Source of the DNA: CAADGY01 sp035714225
GTDB taxonomy: Bacteria; Acidobacteriota; Terriglobia; Bryobacterales; Bryobacteraceae
DNA: 15,893 nucleotides
Direction of reading: 5' to 3'
NCBI GenBank assembly: GCA_035714225.1
Contig: DASTMK010000620.1
Coordinates: forward strand, 1 to 15,893
A program made the translations under genes and the position numbers. Each line of letters starts with the position of its first letter. Position 1 is the stretch's first letter. Below are positions 1 through 7,557 of the stretch, in pieces. Under the pieces are notes generated by a model. It was given only the letters and a program-made list of their open reading frames with translations, was not told the DNA's origin and made no database searches.

Positions 1-55
1 AGATGGATCACATCACTTCGTATCTGATGATGCTGAAGTGAGAGCGGTCGCGTGT

Positions 56-886
56 TTAGAAATGCATGCCGCCGCCGCAGATCAATACTTCCCCGGTGAC
101 GTAATCCGAGAGGGGAGAACAGAAGAACAGCACGGCGCCGGCGGCTTCTTCGGGCGTTCCAAGCCGGCCGAGCGGACACATGGACCGGGCTGCTTCGAGA
201 ACCTCGGGCCTGACGCCGACGGGTATGTTCCGTCCCTGTACTTCGATGCTTGGCGCCTCGCTGGTGCGCGGCTGAATGAGCCGGGTCTCGATCAGGCCGA
301 AGCCGACTGCATTCACGGTGACGTTGTAGCGGCCCCACTCCTTCGCCAGCGTTTTCGTTAATCCAATGACCGCCGCTTTGCCGGAAGAGTATCCGGACTG
401 GCCCGAATTGCCGTCCGTCCCCGAAATAGAGGTGATGTTGACGACCTTCCGCATCACACGCGTGCCCGCGGCCGATTCCTTCTTTGCCGTTTCCCGAATC
501 CACGCGGAGGCGGCGCGCAGTACGCGGAAGGGAGCCGCCACGTGGACGTCGAGCATGGCCTGGAACTGCTCATCGGTGGTCTTCTGAATGACGTTGTCCC
601 ACGTATACCCGGCGTTGTTGACGATGATATCGAGGGAACCCAACCGGCCGATCGTGGCATCGACGAGTTGTTGCGGAAACTCCGGGACGGTGATGTCGCC
701 CGCGAGGTATTCAACCTTCGCCCCGCTTCCCGAAAGCGCGCCGCAAGCCTCGCGCGCCATCGTTTCATCGGCATCGTTGATCATCACCGAAGCCCCGGCG
801 GCGGCAAGGCTGGACGCGATCGCCCGTCCGATTCCTCTACCGGCCCCGGTAACCATGGCGCTTCTACCCTTCAGCGTAAACGGCAT
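56..886 (-). CDS. SDR-family oxidoreductase, FabG-like
   Basis: Short-chain dehydrogenase/reductase of 276 residues, probably NAD(P)(H)-dependent and cytosolic. The Rossmann glycine motif TGAGRGIG is at residues 13-20 and NNAG at 90-93. The catalytic set Ser153, Tyr166 and Lys170 has the family spacing (Ser-x12-Tyr-x3-Lys). The C-terminal part ends in a VTGEVLICGGG motif, as in FabG-like reductases, so a 3-oxoacyl-ACP reductase or a related ketoreductase is likely; the substrate cannot be read from the sequence. There is an insertion of about 15 residues before the catalytic Ser (around 132-146), making it longer than typical FabG (about 245). A good AGGAGG lies at 903-908, but 16 bases from the ATG, which is far. 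An in-frame CTG at 896-898 would be only 4 bases away, so the start is slightly uncertain. The gene is separated from the ABC permease gene upstream by 154 bases that hold a palindromic repeat, so it is probably a separate unit. Confidence 0.9.
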   Translation of the reverse strand: MPFTLKGRSAMVTGAGRGIGRAIASSLAAAGASVMINDADETMAREACGALSGSGAKVEYLAGDITVPEFPQQLVDATIGRLGSLDIIVNNAGYTWDNVIQKTTDEQFQAMLDVHVAAPFRVLRAASAWIRETAKKESAAGTRVMRKVVNITSISGTDGNSGQSGYSSGKAAVIGLTKTLAKEWGRYNVTVNAVGFGLIETRLIQPRTSEAPSIEVQGRNIPVGVRPEVLEAARSMCPLGRLGTPEEAAGAVLFFCSPLSDYVTGEVLICGGGMHF

Positions 887-950
887 AGCGATGTCCAGTC
901 GACCTCCTCTCCGGCTAAGTACTCCTAATCGGAATTACGGTAACCGCTAC

Positions 951-1003
951 CCGCTTGCTGGCGCGCGCGGCTCCGTTTCCGAGCCACGACCGCAAGGGAG
1001 CGG
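951..1003. repeat. Palindromic interspersed repeat, copy 1
   Basis: A 53-base element that matches 7479-7531 at 48 of 53 positions with no gaps. It has an inner inverted repeat, 966-973 against 981-988, with a 7-base loop and one C/A mismatch (968/986), and outer arms CCGCT and AGCGG at its ends. It lies in the gap between the ABC permease gene and the SDR gene, both on the minus strand. The pattern resembles REP-type extragenic palindromes; calling it a dispersed family rests on only two copies here. Confidence 0.8.
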
Positions 1004-1040
1004 TTTCATTGAAACGTGAGTGAACTTGTGAAACCATGTA

Positions 1041-2672
1041 CTAACCTACCTCCTTGAACATCGAAGGCACCTCTGCCGAAATCAGCCCGAGCTCATGGTG
1101 AATCGAATCTTCAAAAGCGACGAGATTGCGGCGCGTCAGGAACCAGGCCGTAGCGCCGGTCACGGCGGCTGCCAGCGCCGCAATCGCGGACGAACGAAAC
1201 AGGAAGAAATACTGTAGCGCCACGACAATTCCCATCGCGACTCCACCCATGATCATCATCGGCAACATTGCGGCGCCGATGGATGGATTCACCGGTTTGC
1301 TGAACGGGAGGCCGTTCAGCACTCTTAGCTCAATTGCGAGATAGACAGACGTCGCGGCCACGCTGTAAGCAATGAACAGCGCGGCCTTCCCGATTCCCCA
1401 CACCCATGAAAAAAGCAGGAGCAGACCGATGTGCGGGATGACGATGATTTCGATCCACAGCAGCGCGTGCACGCCGCGGGCAAAGCGGCCAAATACCAGC
1501 GGCGGCGCCAGCAGAAAAATCCAGACTCCTTTGTGATCGCTGGTATAGGGCAGCAGGATGCAGATCATGAAGAGCAGAGCTCCCAACAGGTGTGGCAGCA
1601 AATGGGCGGCCGAGAACTGGCGTGAGAACGGGTCCGTTCGCCAACCAGTCGCGATGATCTGCACGCCCAGTAATACGATTCCGATCGCCGCGAAGAGGAA
1701 TTGCCGGCGGAACTGCCAGTCGCGCAGCATCAGGCGCGAGACGAAGCTAAACCCCGCCCGGGCTGCCGGCCCGCCGAAGAACCAGGCGACAGCTTCGCCG
1801 ATCCGCGATCGCCTTACTTTGGCGCCGGCGGCGGAACCCGCGTGCATAAGACTGGACACGCGCACGAGATAATCGGCCGAGAGAGAACGGATGCCGAGAA
1901 TCACAATGCCAATCACGAAGGCGCCGCATGCGGCCGCGACCGCCCAACGCGTGGAAGGGCGGGCCGGCAGCCAGCGGGGAATGCCGAGCCGGGCAACCAA
2001 CTCGATCACATACCCGGAGAAGACAATCAACAGGAACGGTATTGCCGCGGCGAACTGTCCCGCGGCCCTTAAACGCGCCGCGGGCAGAAACCGGATCAGC
2101 CAGCCGTACAAGGCGCAGCAAAGTAGTGCCGCTACGAAGCCCGACAGAATCGCGGCGAGCAGGTGAACCGGTGGATACCACCATCCCGACTCCTTCAACA
2201 GAAGACCGGCGAAGGCCGGGCCGGCATTCATCGCTGTCGCCATGTACAGAACAACGCGAACCAGGTGAGTCAGCTTGGCCGCAATATAAGTAGCTCCATT
2301 AACGGGCTGGTGCGCCAATACCAGGCTCTCCGCCGGATTCACGAGGCTGTTTCCGGCTTCTGAGAGCAGAACAACGAGCAGAAGAGAGGTGCTGACGGCA
2401 AGAGAGCCGAAGGCATACATCGAAAGAGGCGGACCACCCGCGGCCACGATCAGACTCAGGATGCCGAAGAGGACAGCATAGAGCTTGGCCACGACCGTGA
2501 GAGCCGCTCCGTTCCAGCCCAGTTGATCCGCCATTTCACCGCGATCGCCAAGCTCGCCGAACAGGTTCACCAGGAGCCAGTAACGGCGCGGATCGATGCC
2601 GAAGCTCCTCAAGCGCCCTGACACCCAGGCGCTGCGGAGCAGACGTGCTATCGCTTCCCGGATCGCATTCAT
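1041..2672 (-). CDS. ABC transporter membrane protein, ABC-2-like
   Basis: Polytopic membrane protein of 543 residues with about 12 hydrophobic segments, for example near residues 58-78, 84-106, 136-158, 169-193, 206-226, 243-261, 325-341, 358-376, 400-421, 428-447, 466-488 and 495-512. It lacks a signal peptide and any recognisable soluble domain beyond a loop of about 50 residues (265-315). The start codon overlaps the stop of the ABC ATPase gene (ATGA at 2669-2672), which implies translational coupling and a shared complex. The likely role is the channel subunit of an exporter in the inner membrane; cargo is unknown. At about 12 segments it is roughly twice an ordinary ABC-2 permease, so it may act as a fused dimer-equivalent. 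I identify it mainly by its partner and topology; the primary sequence is not one I recognise as a named family. Confidence 0.75.
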   Translation of the reverse strand: MNAIREAIARLLRSAWVSGRLRSFGIDPRRYWLLVNLFGELGDRGEMADQLGWNGAALTVVAKLYAVLFGILSLIVAAGGPPLSMYAFGSLAVSTSLLLVVLLSEAGNSLVNPAESLVLAHQPVNGATYIAAKLTHLVRVVLYMATAMNAGPAFAGLLLKESGWWYPPVHLLAAILSGFVAALLCCALYGWLIRFLPAARLRAAGQFAAAIPFLLIVFSGYVIELVARLGIPRWLPARPSTRWAVAAACGAFVIGIVILGIRSLSADYLVRVSSLMHAGSAAGAKVRRSRIGEAVAWFFGGPAARAGFSFVSRLMLRDWQFRRQFLFAAIGIVLLGVQIIATGWRTDPFSRQFSAAHLLPHLLGALLFMICILLPYTSDHKGVWIFLLAPPLVFGRFARGVHALLWIEIIVIPHIGLLLLFSWVWGIGKAALFIAYSVAATSVYLAIELRVLNGLPFSKPVNPSIGAAMLPMMIMGGVAMGIVVALQYFFLFRSSAIAALAAAVTGATAWFLTRRNLVAFEDSIHHELGLISAEVPSMFKEVG

Positions 2673-3445
2673 GACCGCAGAGCCGCCAGGATTCGAGAGA
2701 CACCGGGGTTCACATCTTCCGAATGTGTAAGCCTGCGGAAGACATCTTCGAGCGACGATTCCTCCCCGAAAGCTTTGAGGCTATCCACGGTACCGTCCGC
2801 GATCAGCTTGCCTTTGTGAATGATCAGCACACGGTCACAGACCTTTTCCACGACGTCCAGCACATGGGAGCTGTACAGGATTGCTCTCCCGTCGGATGCC
2901 AGGGCGTCGATCAGGTCTTTGACCAGAATGGTCGTGTTGACATCGAGTCCCGAGAGCGGCTCATCCAGCAAAAGGACTTCCGGATTGTGCAGCAAAGCCG
3001 CCCCTAACAGGATCTTCTGCCGCATGCCTTTCGAGTAGGTGTCCAGGCGGGCGACGCGATCGGATGTTAGATCGAACGTTTCGAGGATCGTGCGGATCCT
3101 GTTCTGAAGCGTCTCTTCCTCCACGTCGTGCAGGCGACCCGATAGCTCCAGAAACTCCTGCCCGGTAAGGCTGTCGTAAAGGACGGCGGCTTCGGGAACG
3201 TAGCCGATGCGCTGTTTTACATCGACGGTCCGTTCCGGCATCGGGAGCCCCATGACGGCGATTCTTCCGGACGCCGGAGCCAGAATGCCGGTGAGCAGCT
3301 TGAGTGTCGTGCTCTTTCCGGCGCCATTGGGTCCGAGCAAACCGGCGACGTCCCCTTTGTTCAGCGTAAAGGAGATGTTATGCAGCACTTCCGTCCGGTC
3401 GTAGCAGAAAACGGCGTTCTCAACTTCAACGACAGGCTCCGGCAT
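2669..3445 (-). CDS. ABC transporter ATP-binding protein
   Basis: Complete ABC ATPase of 258 residues that would power the adjacent membrane protein from the cytoplasmic face. Walker A GPNGAGKST is at 38-46, the signature YSKGMRQKI at 137-145, Walker B VLLLDEP at 157-163, the D-loop SGLD at 165-168, and the switch His194 in SSH. The Q-loop position carries Glu (GYVPE, 81-85), a change common in ABC-2/CcmA-type exporters. The C-terminal extension (about 220-258) contains a SLEDVFRRLT segment typical of drug- or Na+-exporter-like ATPases. It starts 17 bases after the amidase stop codon, with only a weak AGGA around that stop as ribosome site, so it may be read from the amidase transcript. The transported compound cannot be deduced. 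Confidence 0.93.
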   Translation of the reverse strand: MPEPVVEVENAVFCYDRTEVLHNISFTLNKGDVAGLLGPNGAGKSTTLKLLTGILAPASGRIAVMGLPMPERTVDVKQRIGYVPEAAVLYDSLTGQEFLELSGRLHDVEEETLQNRIRTILETFDLTSDRVARLDTYSKGMRQKILLGAALLHNPEVLLLDEPLSGLDVNTTILVKDLIDALASDGRAILYSSHVLDVVEKVCDRVLIIHKGKLIADGTVDSLKAFGEESSLEDVFRRLTHSEDVNPGVSRILAALRS

Positions 3446-3462
3446 AAACGGACCATTTAATC

Positions 3463-4890
3463 CTACACCTTGGGGCGCTGCCGGTGGAAGCCGGTGGCGT
3501 TTTGAAACTGGTTTCCGAGTTGGAGAATCAGGTTCTCATTGAACGGGCGGGTGACAAGCGACACGGCAACGGGCATGCCCTCCGCGAAGCCGCACGGCAG
3601 GATGAGTTCGGGTAAGCCCGCGAGATTCCCCATGGTATTCAGATCGCGATTGCCCCTCGGTTTCGGCTTGGGCCGGGGTTGGGATGGGTCGTCGAGAGCT
3701 TGCGTGATCTTGTTCGCGATTCCGAACAGGCTGGGCGCGAGCATGGCGTCCACCTCGCCAAAGAGGCGCCGTGCTTCATCCTGCATTTTCCTGCGCAGGC
3801 GCATGGCTTTGAGATAGCTGGAAGCCTTCACCTCCAGCCCGGCTTTAAGCCCGGCGATCTGCTTACTGTCTTCGAGCTGGTCAACACGGCCGTCGCGGAT
3901 CAGCGGTTCAAAAATAGCGGAGCCTTCGGTGTTGACAACCGCACCGGCCACCATGCTGTAAGGCAGTTCGGGCAGCCTCACCTCTTTCAGTTGGGCACCT
4001 AGCCCGCGCACCACTTCGAGAGCTTTTTCAAACGCGGGGCGTGCCGCCGGATACGCCAGCTCCTCAAAATCCTCCGGCGCGTATCCGACACGTATGTCGC
4101 TGAGCTTTTTCACGTACTGCGGCGCGTAATAAAAACTCTTGCCGGCCGAACCGGGGTCGTTGGAATCGCCGCCGGCGATTGTTTGCAGCACCAGGCCGCA
4201 ATCTTCCGCGGACCGGCACATGGGCCCGAGCTTATCCATCGTCCAGGAAAGCGCCATCGCACCGTAGCGGCTCACGTATCCGTAAGTAGGCCGCAGGCCG
4301 GTGACGCCGCAATAGGCGCAAGGCGTGACGATGGACCCCCACGTCTCCGACCCGATGGCAAACGGGACCAGAGCCGCGGCGACAGCGCTGCCCGATCCGC
4401 TGGACGAGCCTCCCGACCAGCGGGTCCGGTCCCAAGGGTTGAGCCCGGACCCCTGAAGAGAAGCCGATGCATAGCGGTAGCCTCCGCCTCCAGCCAATTC
4501 CACCATGGACAATTTTCCGATGAGGATGGCATGCGCGCGCTGGAAGCGATTTACGACCGTAGCGTTGTAGTCGAACACCTGCGCGGCGAAGGGCCGTGCA
4601 CCCCACGTGGTGATGTGGCCGGCGACAGCAAGCAGGTCTTTCGCTCCGTAAGGTATGCCCTGAAGAGGGCCCCGGAAGCGCTTCCGGTTGAGGTCGTCAT
4701 CCACGTTCCGGGCCTGGCGCATCGCCTCTTCCCGCAGTGGCAAAGCGAGGGCGTTGTAGCGCGGGCCCAGCTTCTCCAGGCGATCGCAAAAAGCGCGCGT
4801 CAATTCCACGCAGGAGAACTCACGTGCGCGCAGCTTTGCACCGAGTTCACCGATGGTGGCGAAGAAGATGTCTTCCGTGAATTCGGGCAT
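3463..4890 (-). CDS. Amidase-signature family hydrolase
   Basis: Amidase of 475 residues, the usual size for the family that includes GatA and fatty-acid amide hydrolase; it would hydrolyse a C-N amide bond. The Lys-Ser-Ser triad is visible: Lys84 in GIPYGAKDLL, cis-Ser162 in GGSSSGSGS, and nucleophile Ser186 in SETWGSI, 24 residues further on as in characterised members. The residue two before the nucleophile is Trp184, where GatA-type enzymes have Gly (TGGS), so the substrate pocket is probably different. No GatB or GatC gene is nearby, which argues against tRNA amidotransferase. The protein itself has no signal peptide, but the gene starts 6 bases after a small Tat-signal gene and is probably co-translated with it. 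Cytosolic location is assumed; the substrate is unknown. Confidence 0.9.
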   Translation of the reverse strand: MPEFTEDIFFATIGELGAKLRAREFSCVELTRAFCDRLEKLGPRYNALALPLREEAMRQARNVDDDLNRKRFRGPLQGIPYGAKDLLAVAGHITTWGARPFAAQVFDYNATVVNRFQRAHAILIGKLSMVELAGGGGYRYASASLQGSGLNPWDRTRWSGGSSSGSGSAVAAALVPFAIGSETWGSIVTPCAYCGVTGLRPTYGYVSRYGAMALSWTMDKLGPMCRSAEDCGLVLQTIAGGDSNDPGSAGKSFYYAPQYVKKLSDIRVGYAPEDFEELAYPAARPAFEKALEVVRGLGAQLKEVRLPELPYSMVAGAVVNTEGSAIFEPLIRDGRVDQLEDSKQIAGLKAGLEVKASSYLKAMRLRRKMQDEARRLFGEVDAMLAPSLFGIANKITQALDDPSQPRPKPKPRGNRDLNTMGNLAGLPELILPCGFAEGMPVAVSLVTRPFNENLILQLGNQFQNATGFHRQRPKV

Positions 4891-4896
4891 CCCGTC

Positions 4897-5091
4897 TCAA
4901 GCCTTGAACTGAAACGCCGGCTCCGTGGAAATGGGAATATCGAAATCCGACAACCTCTCGCCGGTATCCCGGACGCCTTTGAGCGCGCGCTCCAGATCGT
5001 CCGCGGGTTCAGACTTCGCCTTCTGCTGTGCCTGCGCCGCAGATACGGCAGCGAGACCAGCCGCCAGTTCACGGCGTGTGAGCTTTTTCAT
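4897..5091 (-). CDS. Small Tat-signal protein preceding amidase
   Basis: A 64-residue protein beginning MKKLTRREL, a twin-arginine-like start followed by an alanine-rich stretch and a plausible cleavage site after AQA (residues 20-22). The mature part is a charged segment of about 40 residues ending in FDIPISTEPAFQFKA. I recall similar short proteins upstream of amidases in acidobacteria but cannot confirm this here. The gene lies 31 bases after the aroD-aroE stop and 6 bases before the amidase start. No strong ribosome site is visible, although a CATAAT-like box lies just upstream. It might be an exported partner of the amidase, or a signal module split from it. No catalytic residues are recognisable, and its function is unknown. 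Confidence 0.65.
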   Translation of the reverse strand: MKKLTRRELAAGLAAVSAAQAQQKAKSEPADDLERALKGVRDTGERLSDFDIPISTEPAFQFKA

Positions 5092-5122
5092 TCAGTAGCT
5101 ATTATGCACAGATGGAACGGGA

Positions 5123-6631
5123 TCAGGTGCGAGGCGCCAGAGCCTCCAGCGCAGCTCTTTCCATAACGGGCCGGGGCGCGGATTCTCCCATCCAGAGTTC
5201 GAATTGATGGGCCGCTTGTTCGAGGAACATTTGAAGGCCCGGAATGACCGTCTTGCCCTCGGCGGAAGCGCGTTGAATCAGCGTGGTTTCAAGCGGGTTG
5301 TAAACCATATCGAACACCACGTCGCCCGGAATGCGCCCGTTAAAGAAACACTCGTTCGAGTGGGGGTACATGCCGACCGAAGTCGCGTGCACGATGGCGT
5401 CGAAGTTCCGCGTTTCGGCCTGTTTCAAAAGCAGCGGCTCGGCCCCGCAGTTCTTTGCCAGGGCACGCACACGGTCGACGTTTCTTCCCACGATGGACAC
5501 CTTGGCTCCGGCGTCGGTAAGGGCGAATGCGGCACTGCGGGCCGCGCCTCCATTCCCCACCAGCAGAACGGAAGACTTTGGCAGACGGAGATGTTTCGAG
5601 AGGGGCACCGTCACACCGGGAACGTCCGTGTTCGCACCACGCCACTTTCCCCCCTTCCGCCAGACGGTATTGACGGCACCGATGCGCCTGGCGAGCGGGT
5701 CCACGATATCGAGATAGCGGATGATCCTCTGCTTGTGCGGAATGGTCACGCTGAAACCGGTGACGGGCAGTTTCTCCGCCAGCAGGAAAAAGTCTTTGAG
5801 CTGGTTAGGATGAACCAGGAACGGCAGGTAGACGGCATCGATCCGGCGCGCCTGGAATGCGCGATTATGCACGGCCGGGGAAATCGAGTGCCGCACCGGG
5901 TCGGCAATGACGCCGTAGATGCGGGCGGTGCGGGAGAACTTCTCGACGCGATAGCAGTGGCGCAATTGGCGCGCGCTGACCTGACCGGCTGCGGTACCTT
6001 CGGCGGCATGAGGGGCGGCATAGGTGTATAGTCCACCGAAGGCGGGAGAAAGAACGCGGGTCGGGAACCCCATTTCACCCATTGCAAGCACTACCATCGA
6101 TACCCGGGGATGAGCCTTGGGCAGCGAAAGTACGCGGTAGTTATCGGACGGTTTCCGGGGAGTCGTAACGATCTTATAGGCATCCGCCGGAACTCGCGTC
6201 ATCCTGCGCAGCAAAGTCTCCAGCGGTGGAGTACCGGTGAAATTATGATACGAGATCAACAGAAACGTCTGGCCTCGTAAGGGATCGAGGATCGAGGGAG
6301 AACTCTCAGCCGACTCGATTTCGACATCCACTCCCTTTGCGCCGGCAGCGGCAGCGGCTTCGAGAATTTTGAGCTGCTGCTCAATGCTGCCGTTGAATCT
6401 ACCCTGATTCTGATGGCGCCGGCAGGTGGCGAGAATCGTAGTATCCGGATACTCGCTTAAAAACCGGCTGATGGCCTCCACGCCGGTTTCAGGCCGTTCG
6501 AGGTAGTCGAGCCGGAATTCAAAGAACCGCTCTCCGCCTTCGAGCTCCCGCCGTGCGTGTTCACACAGCTCCGTGCTGGTGGGAAGTCCTAGGGCTATAC
6601 AGACCTTCGGCAGCGGGGTGCGATGGGACAT
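5123..6631 (-). CDS. aroDE: Bifunctional 3-dehydroquinate dehydratase / shikimate dehydrogenase
   Basis: A 502-residue fusion of two consecutive shikimate-pathway enzymes: type I dehydroquinase (3-dehydroquinate to 3-dehydroshikimate) and shikimate dehydrogenase (to shikimate with NADPH). The AroD part covers about 8-230, with TCR at 69-71, VDVE at 101-104, the catalytic base His129 in SYHN, the Schiff-base Lys153 in YKIV, Arg192, and GTAAGQ at 212-217. The AroE part covers about 236-502, with SISP at 249-252 (the Ser-x-Ser of shikimate-binding forms), catalytic Lys300 in IPHK, Asn321, Asp336 in NTD, a nucleotide loop GNGGAA at 359-364, and Arg383 suited to NADPH. Both halves look intact. The domain order matches the plant DHQ-SDH enzyme. 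The gene begins 68 bases after the deoC stop; an AGGA touches the ATG too closely to be a good ribosome site. Confidence 0.95.
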   Translation of the reverse strand: MSHRTPLPKVCIALGLPTSTELCEHARRELEGGERFFEFRLDYLERPETGVEAISRFLSEYPDTTILATCRRHQNQGRFNGSIEQQLKILEAAAAAGAKGVDVEIESAESSPSILDPLRGQTFLLISYHNFTGTPPLETLLRRMTRVPADAYKIVTTPRKPSDNYRVLSLPKAHPRVSMVVLAMGEMGFPTRVLSPAFGGLYTYAAPHAAEGTAAGQVSARQLRHCYRVEKFSRTARIYGVIADPVRHSISPAVHNRAFQARRIDAVYLPFLVHPNQLKDFFLLAEKLPVTGFSVTIPHKQRIIRYLDIVDPLARRIGAVNTVWRKGGKWRGANTDVPGVTVPLSKHLRLPKSSVLLVGNGGAARSAAFALTDAGAKVSIVGRNVDRVRALAKNCGAEPLLLKQAETRNFDAIVHATSVGMYPHSNECFFNGRIPGDVVFDMVYNPLETTLIQRASAEGKTVIPGLQMFLEQAAHQFELWMGESAPRPVMERAALEALAPRT

Positions 6632-6657
6632 TTCCTGCGAGGTCTTTAGAATAGCAC

Positions 6658-6671
6658 GGCCGCCAGCGGCC
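6658..6671 (-). other. Short GC hairpin between deoC and aroDE
   Basis: Perfect 6-bp inverted repeat GGCCGC/GCGGCC with a 2-base centre, in the 68-base spacer between deoC and the aroD-aroE gene. On the transcribed strand it is not followed by a run of T, so it is not a classic Rho-independent terminator. Confidence 0.4.
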
Positions 6672-6699
6672 GACGTTGAGGCCGGAAGATGCTAGGATG

Positions 6700-7443
6700 C
6701 TAGGACACCGGTGCCAGGCCATCCGCGGCCGGTGGCGCGGTTTGAGCCGCAAGGTGAGCTTTCCAGTCGTCGAGAATAGCAGCCGTGGCGGTGGCGCCGA
6801 AACGCGCGCAGCCCACTTGATGAACTTCCAACGCTTTTTCCAACGTGCGCACACCGCCGGCGGCCTTTACCTTCACCCGCTCGCCGCAGACGCGAACCAT
6901 CAGGCGCAGGTCTTCCATCGTCGCTCCCGTTGGCGCAAACCCCGTGGACGTCTTTGCAAAGTCCACATCCGTCCGCTTGCAGATTTTGCAGGCGATGATC
7001 TTGAGGTCTTCTGAAAGATAGGCGTTTTCAAAAATGACTTTCAGTATCGCGCCGCCCTGGTGGCAAAGATTGGCCATCTGGAGAAGCTCGGATTCGACAT
7101 ACTGGAACTGGCGCGAGATCATCTTGCCGATGTTGATGACCATGTCCACTTCCTTGACGCCGCGCCGGAGCAGATCCTGCGCTTCATATAGCTTGGAGGC
7201 GGTAGTGCCAGAGCCATGCGGGAAGCCGGCAACGCTTCCCAGCCGGACGCCGCTTCCGGCTAACCAACGCGAGGCAAGATCCACATCGGAAGGTCTCAAC
7301 ATGACCGCCGCTACTCCGTACTCGCGGGCTATGCGGCAACCCTCGGCCACGTCCTGCTCGGAAAGCTCGGGCCGCAGGAGGGAGTGGTCGATCATTTTTG
7401 CGAGTTCTTCGTAGGTGGCCGACGGCTGCCGTTGCTCATCCAT
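6700..7443 (-). CDS. deoC: Deoxyribose-phosphate aldolase
   Basis: Class I aldolase (DERA) of 247 residues that splits 2-deoxyribose-5-phosphate into glyceraldehyde-3-phosphate and acetaldehyde in the cytosol, for salvage of deoxynucleosides. Asp100 is in EVDMVINIG, the Schiff-base Lys164 in FAKTSTGF, and the assisting Lys193 in VKAAGGVR, all in family order. The phosphate loop reads GATATAAI, with Thr in place of the more common Ser, a conservative change. The last 15 or so residues form an Ala/Pro-rich tail not needed for the barrel. The start is well supported by AGGAGG at 7448-7453, 4 bases before the ATG. The spacer to cpoB upstream holds a palindromic repeat, so deoC may begin its own unit with the aroD-aroE gene. 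No other deo genes are in the window. Confidence 0.95.
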   Translation of the reverse strand: MDEQRQPSATYEELAKMIDHSLLRPELSEQDVAEGCRIAREYGVAAVMLRPSDVDLASRWLAGSGVRLGSVAGFPHGSGTTASKLYEAQDLLRRGVKEVDMVINIGKMISRQFQYVESELLQMANLCHQGGAILKVIFENAYLSEDLKIIACKICKRTDVDFAKTSTGFAPTGATMEDLRLMVRVCGERVKVKAAGGVRTLEKALEVHQVGCARFGATATAAILDDWKAHLAAQTAPPAADGLAPVS

Positions 7444-7478
7444 GAAACCTCCTCCCGGACCGCTTCAAAAAGTCACGA

Positions 7479-7531
7479 CCGCTTGCTTACGCGCGCGGCT
7501 CCGTTTCTGAGCCGCGACCGCGAGGGAGCGG
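7479..7531. repeat. Palindromic interspersed repeat, copy 2
   Basis: Second copy of the 53-base element at 951-1003, in the same orientation. Here the inner inverted repeat is perfect: 7494-7501 against 7509-7516, 8 bp with a 7-base loop, again framed by CCGCT and AGCGG. It begins 26 bases past the cpoB stop on the transcribed strand and could fold in the mRNA, perhaps ending or trimming the tol-pal transcript. No T-run follows directly. Confidence 0.82.
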
Positions 7532-7557
7532 GGCTGCCATGCGTTTTCAACAAGCTC

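Noticed and set aside
3463..4890. Amidase as GatA of a tRNA amidotransferase
   Set aside because: No gatB or gatC is adjacent, and the nucleophile loop (SETWGSI) differs from the GatA form.
4183..5166. A 327-codon plus-strand open frame over the amidase and Tat-peptide genes
   Set aside because: Antisense shadow of the amidase gene; residue composition is Arg/Gly/Ala-rich and no motif is seen.
6700..7443. Loss of the Ser phosphate-binding loop in DeoC
   Set aside because: The loop reads GATATAAI, where Thr stands in for Ser; this is conservative and the catalytic Asp and both Lys are present, so activity is probably normal.
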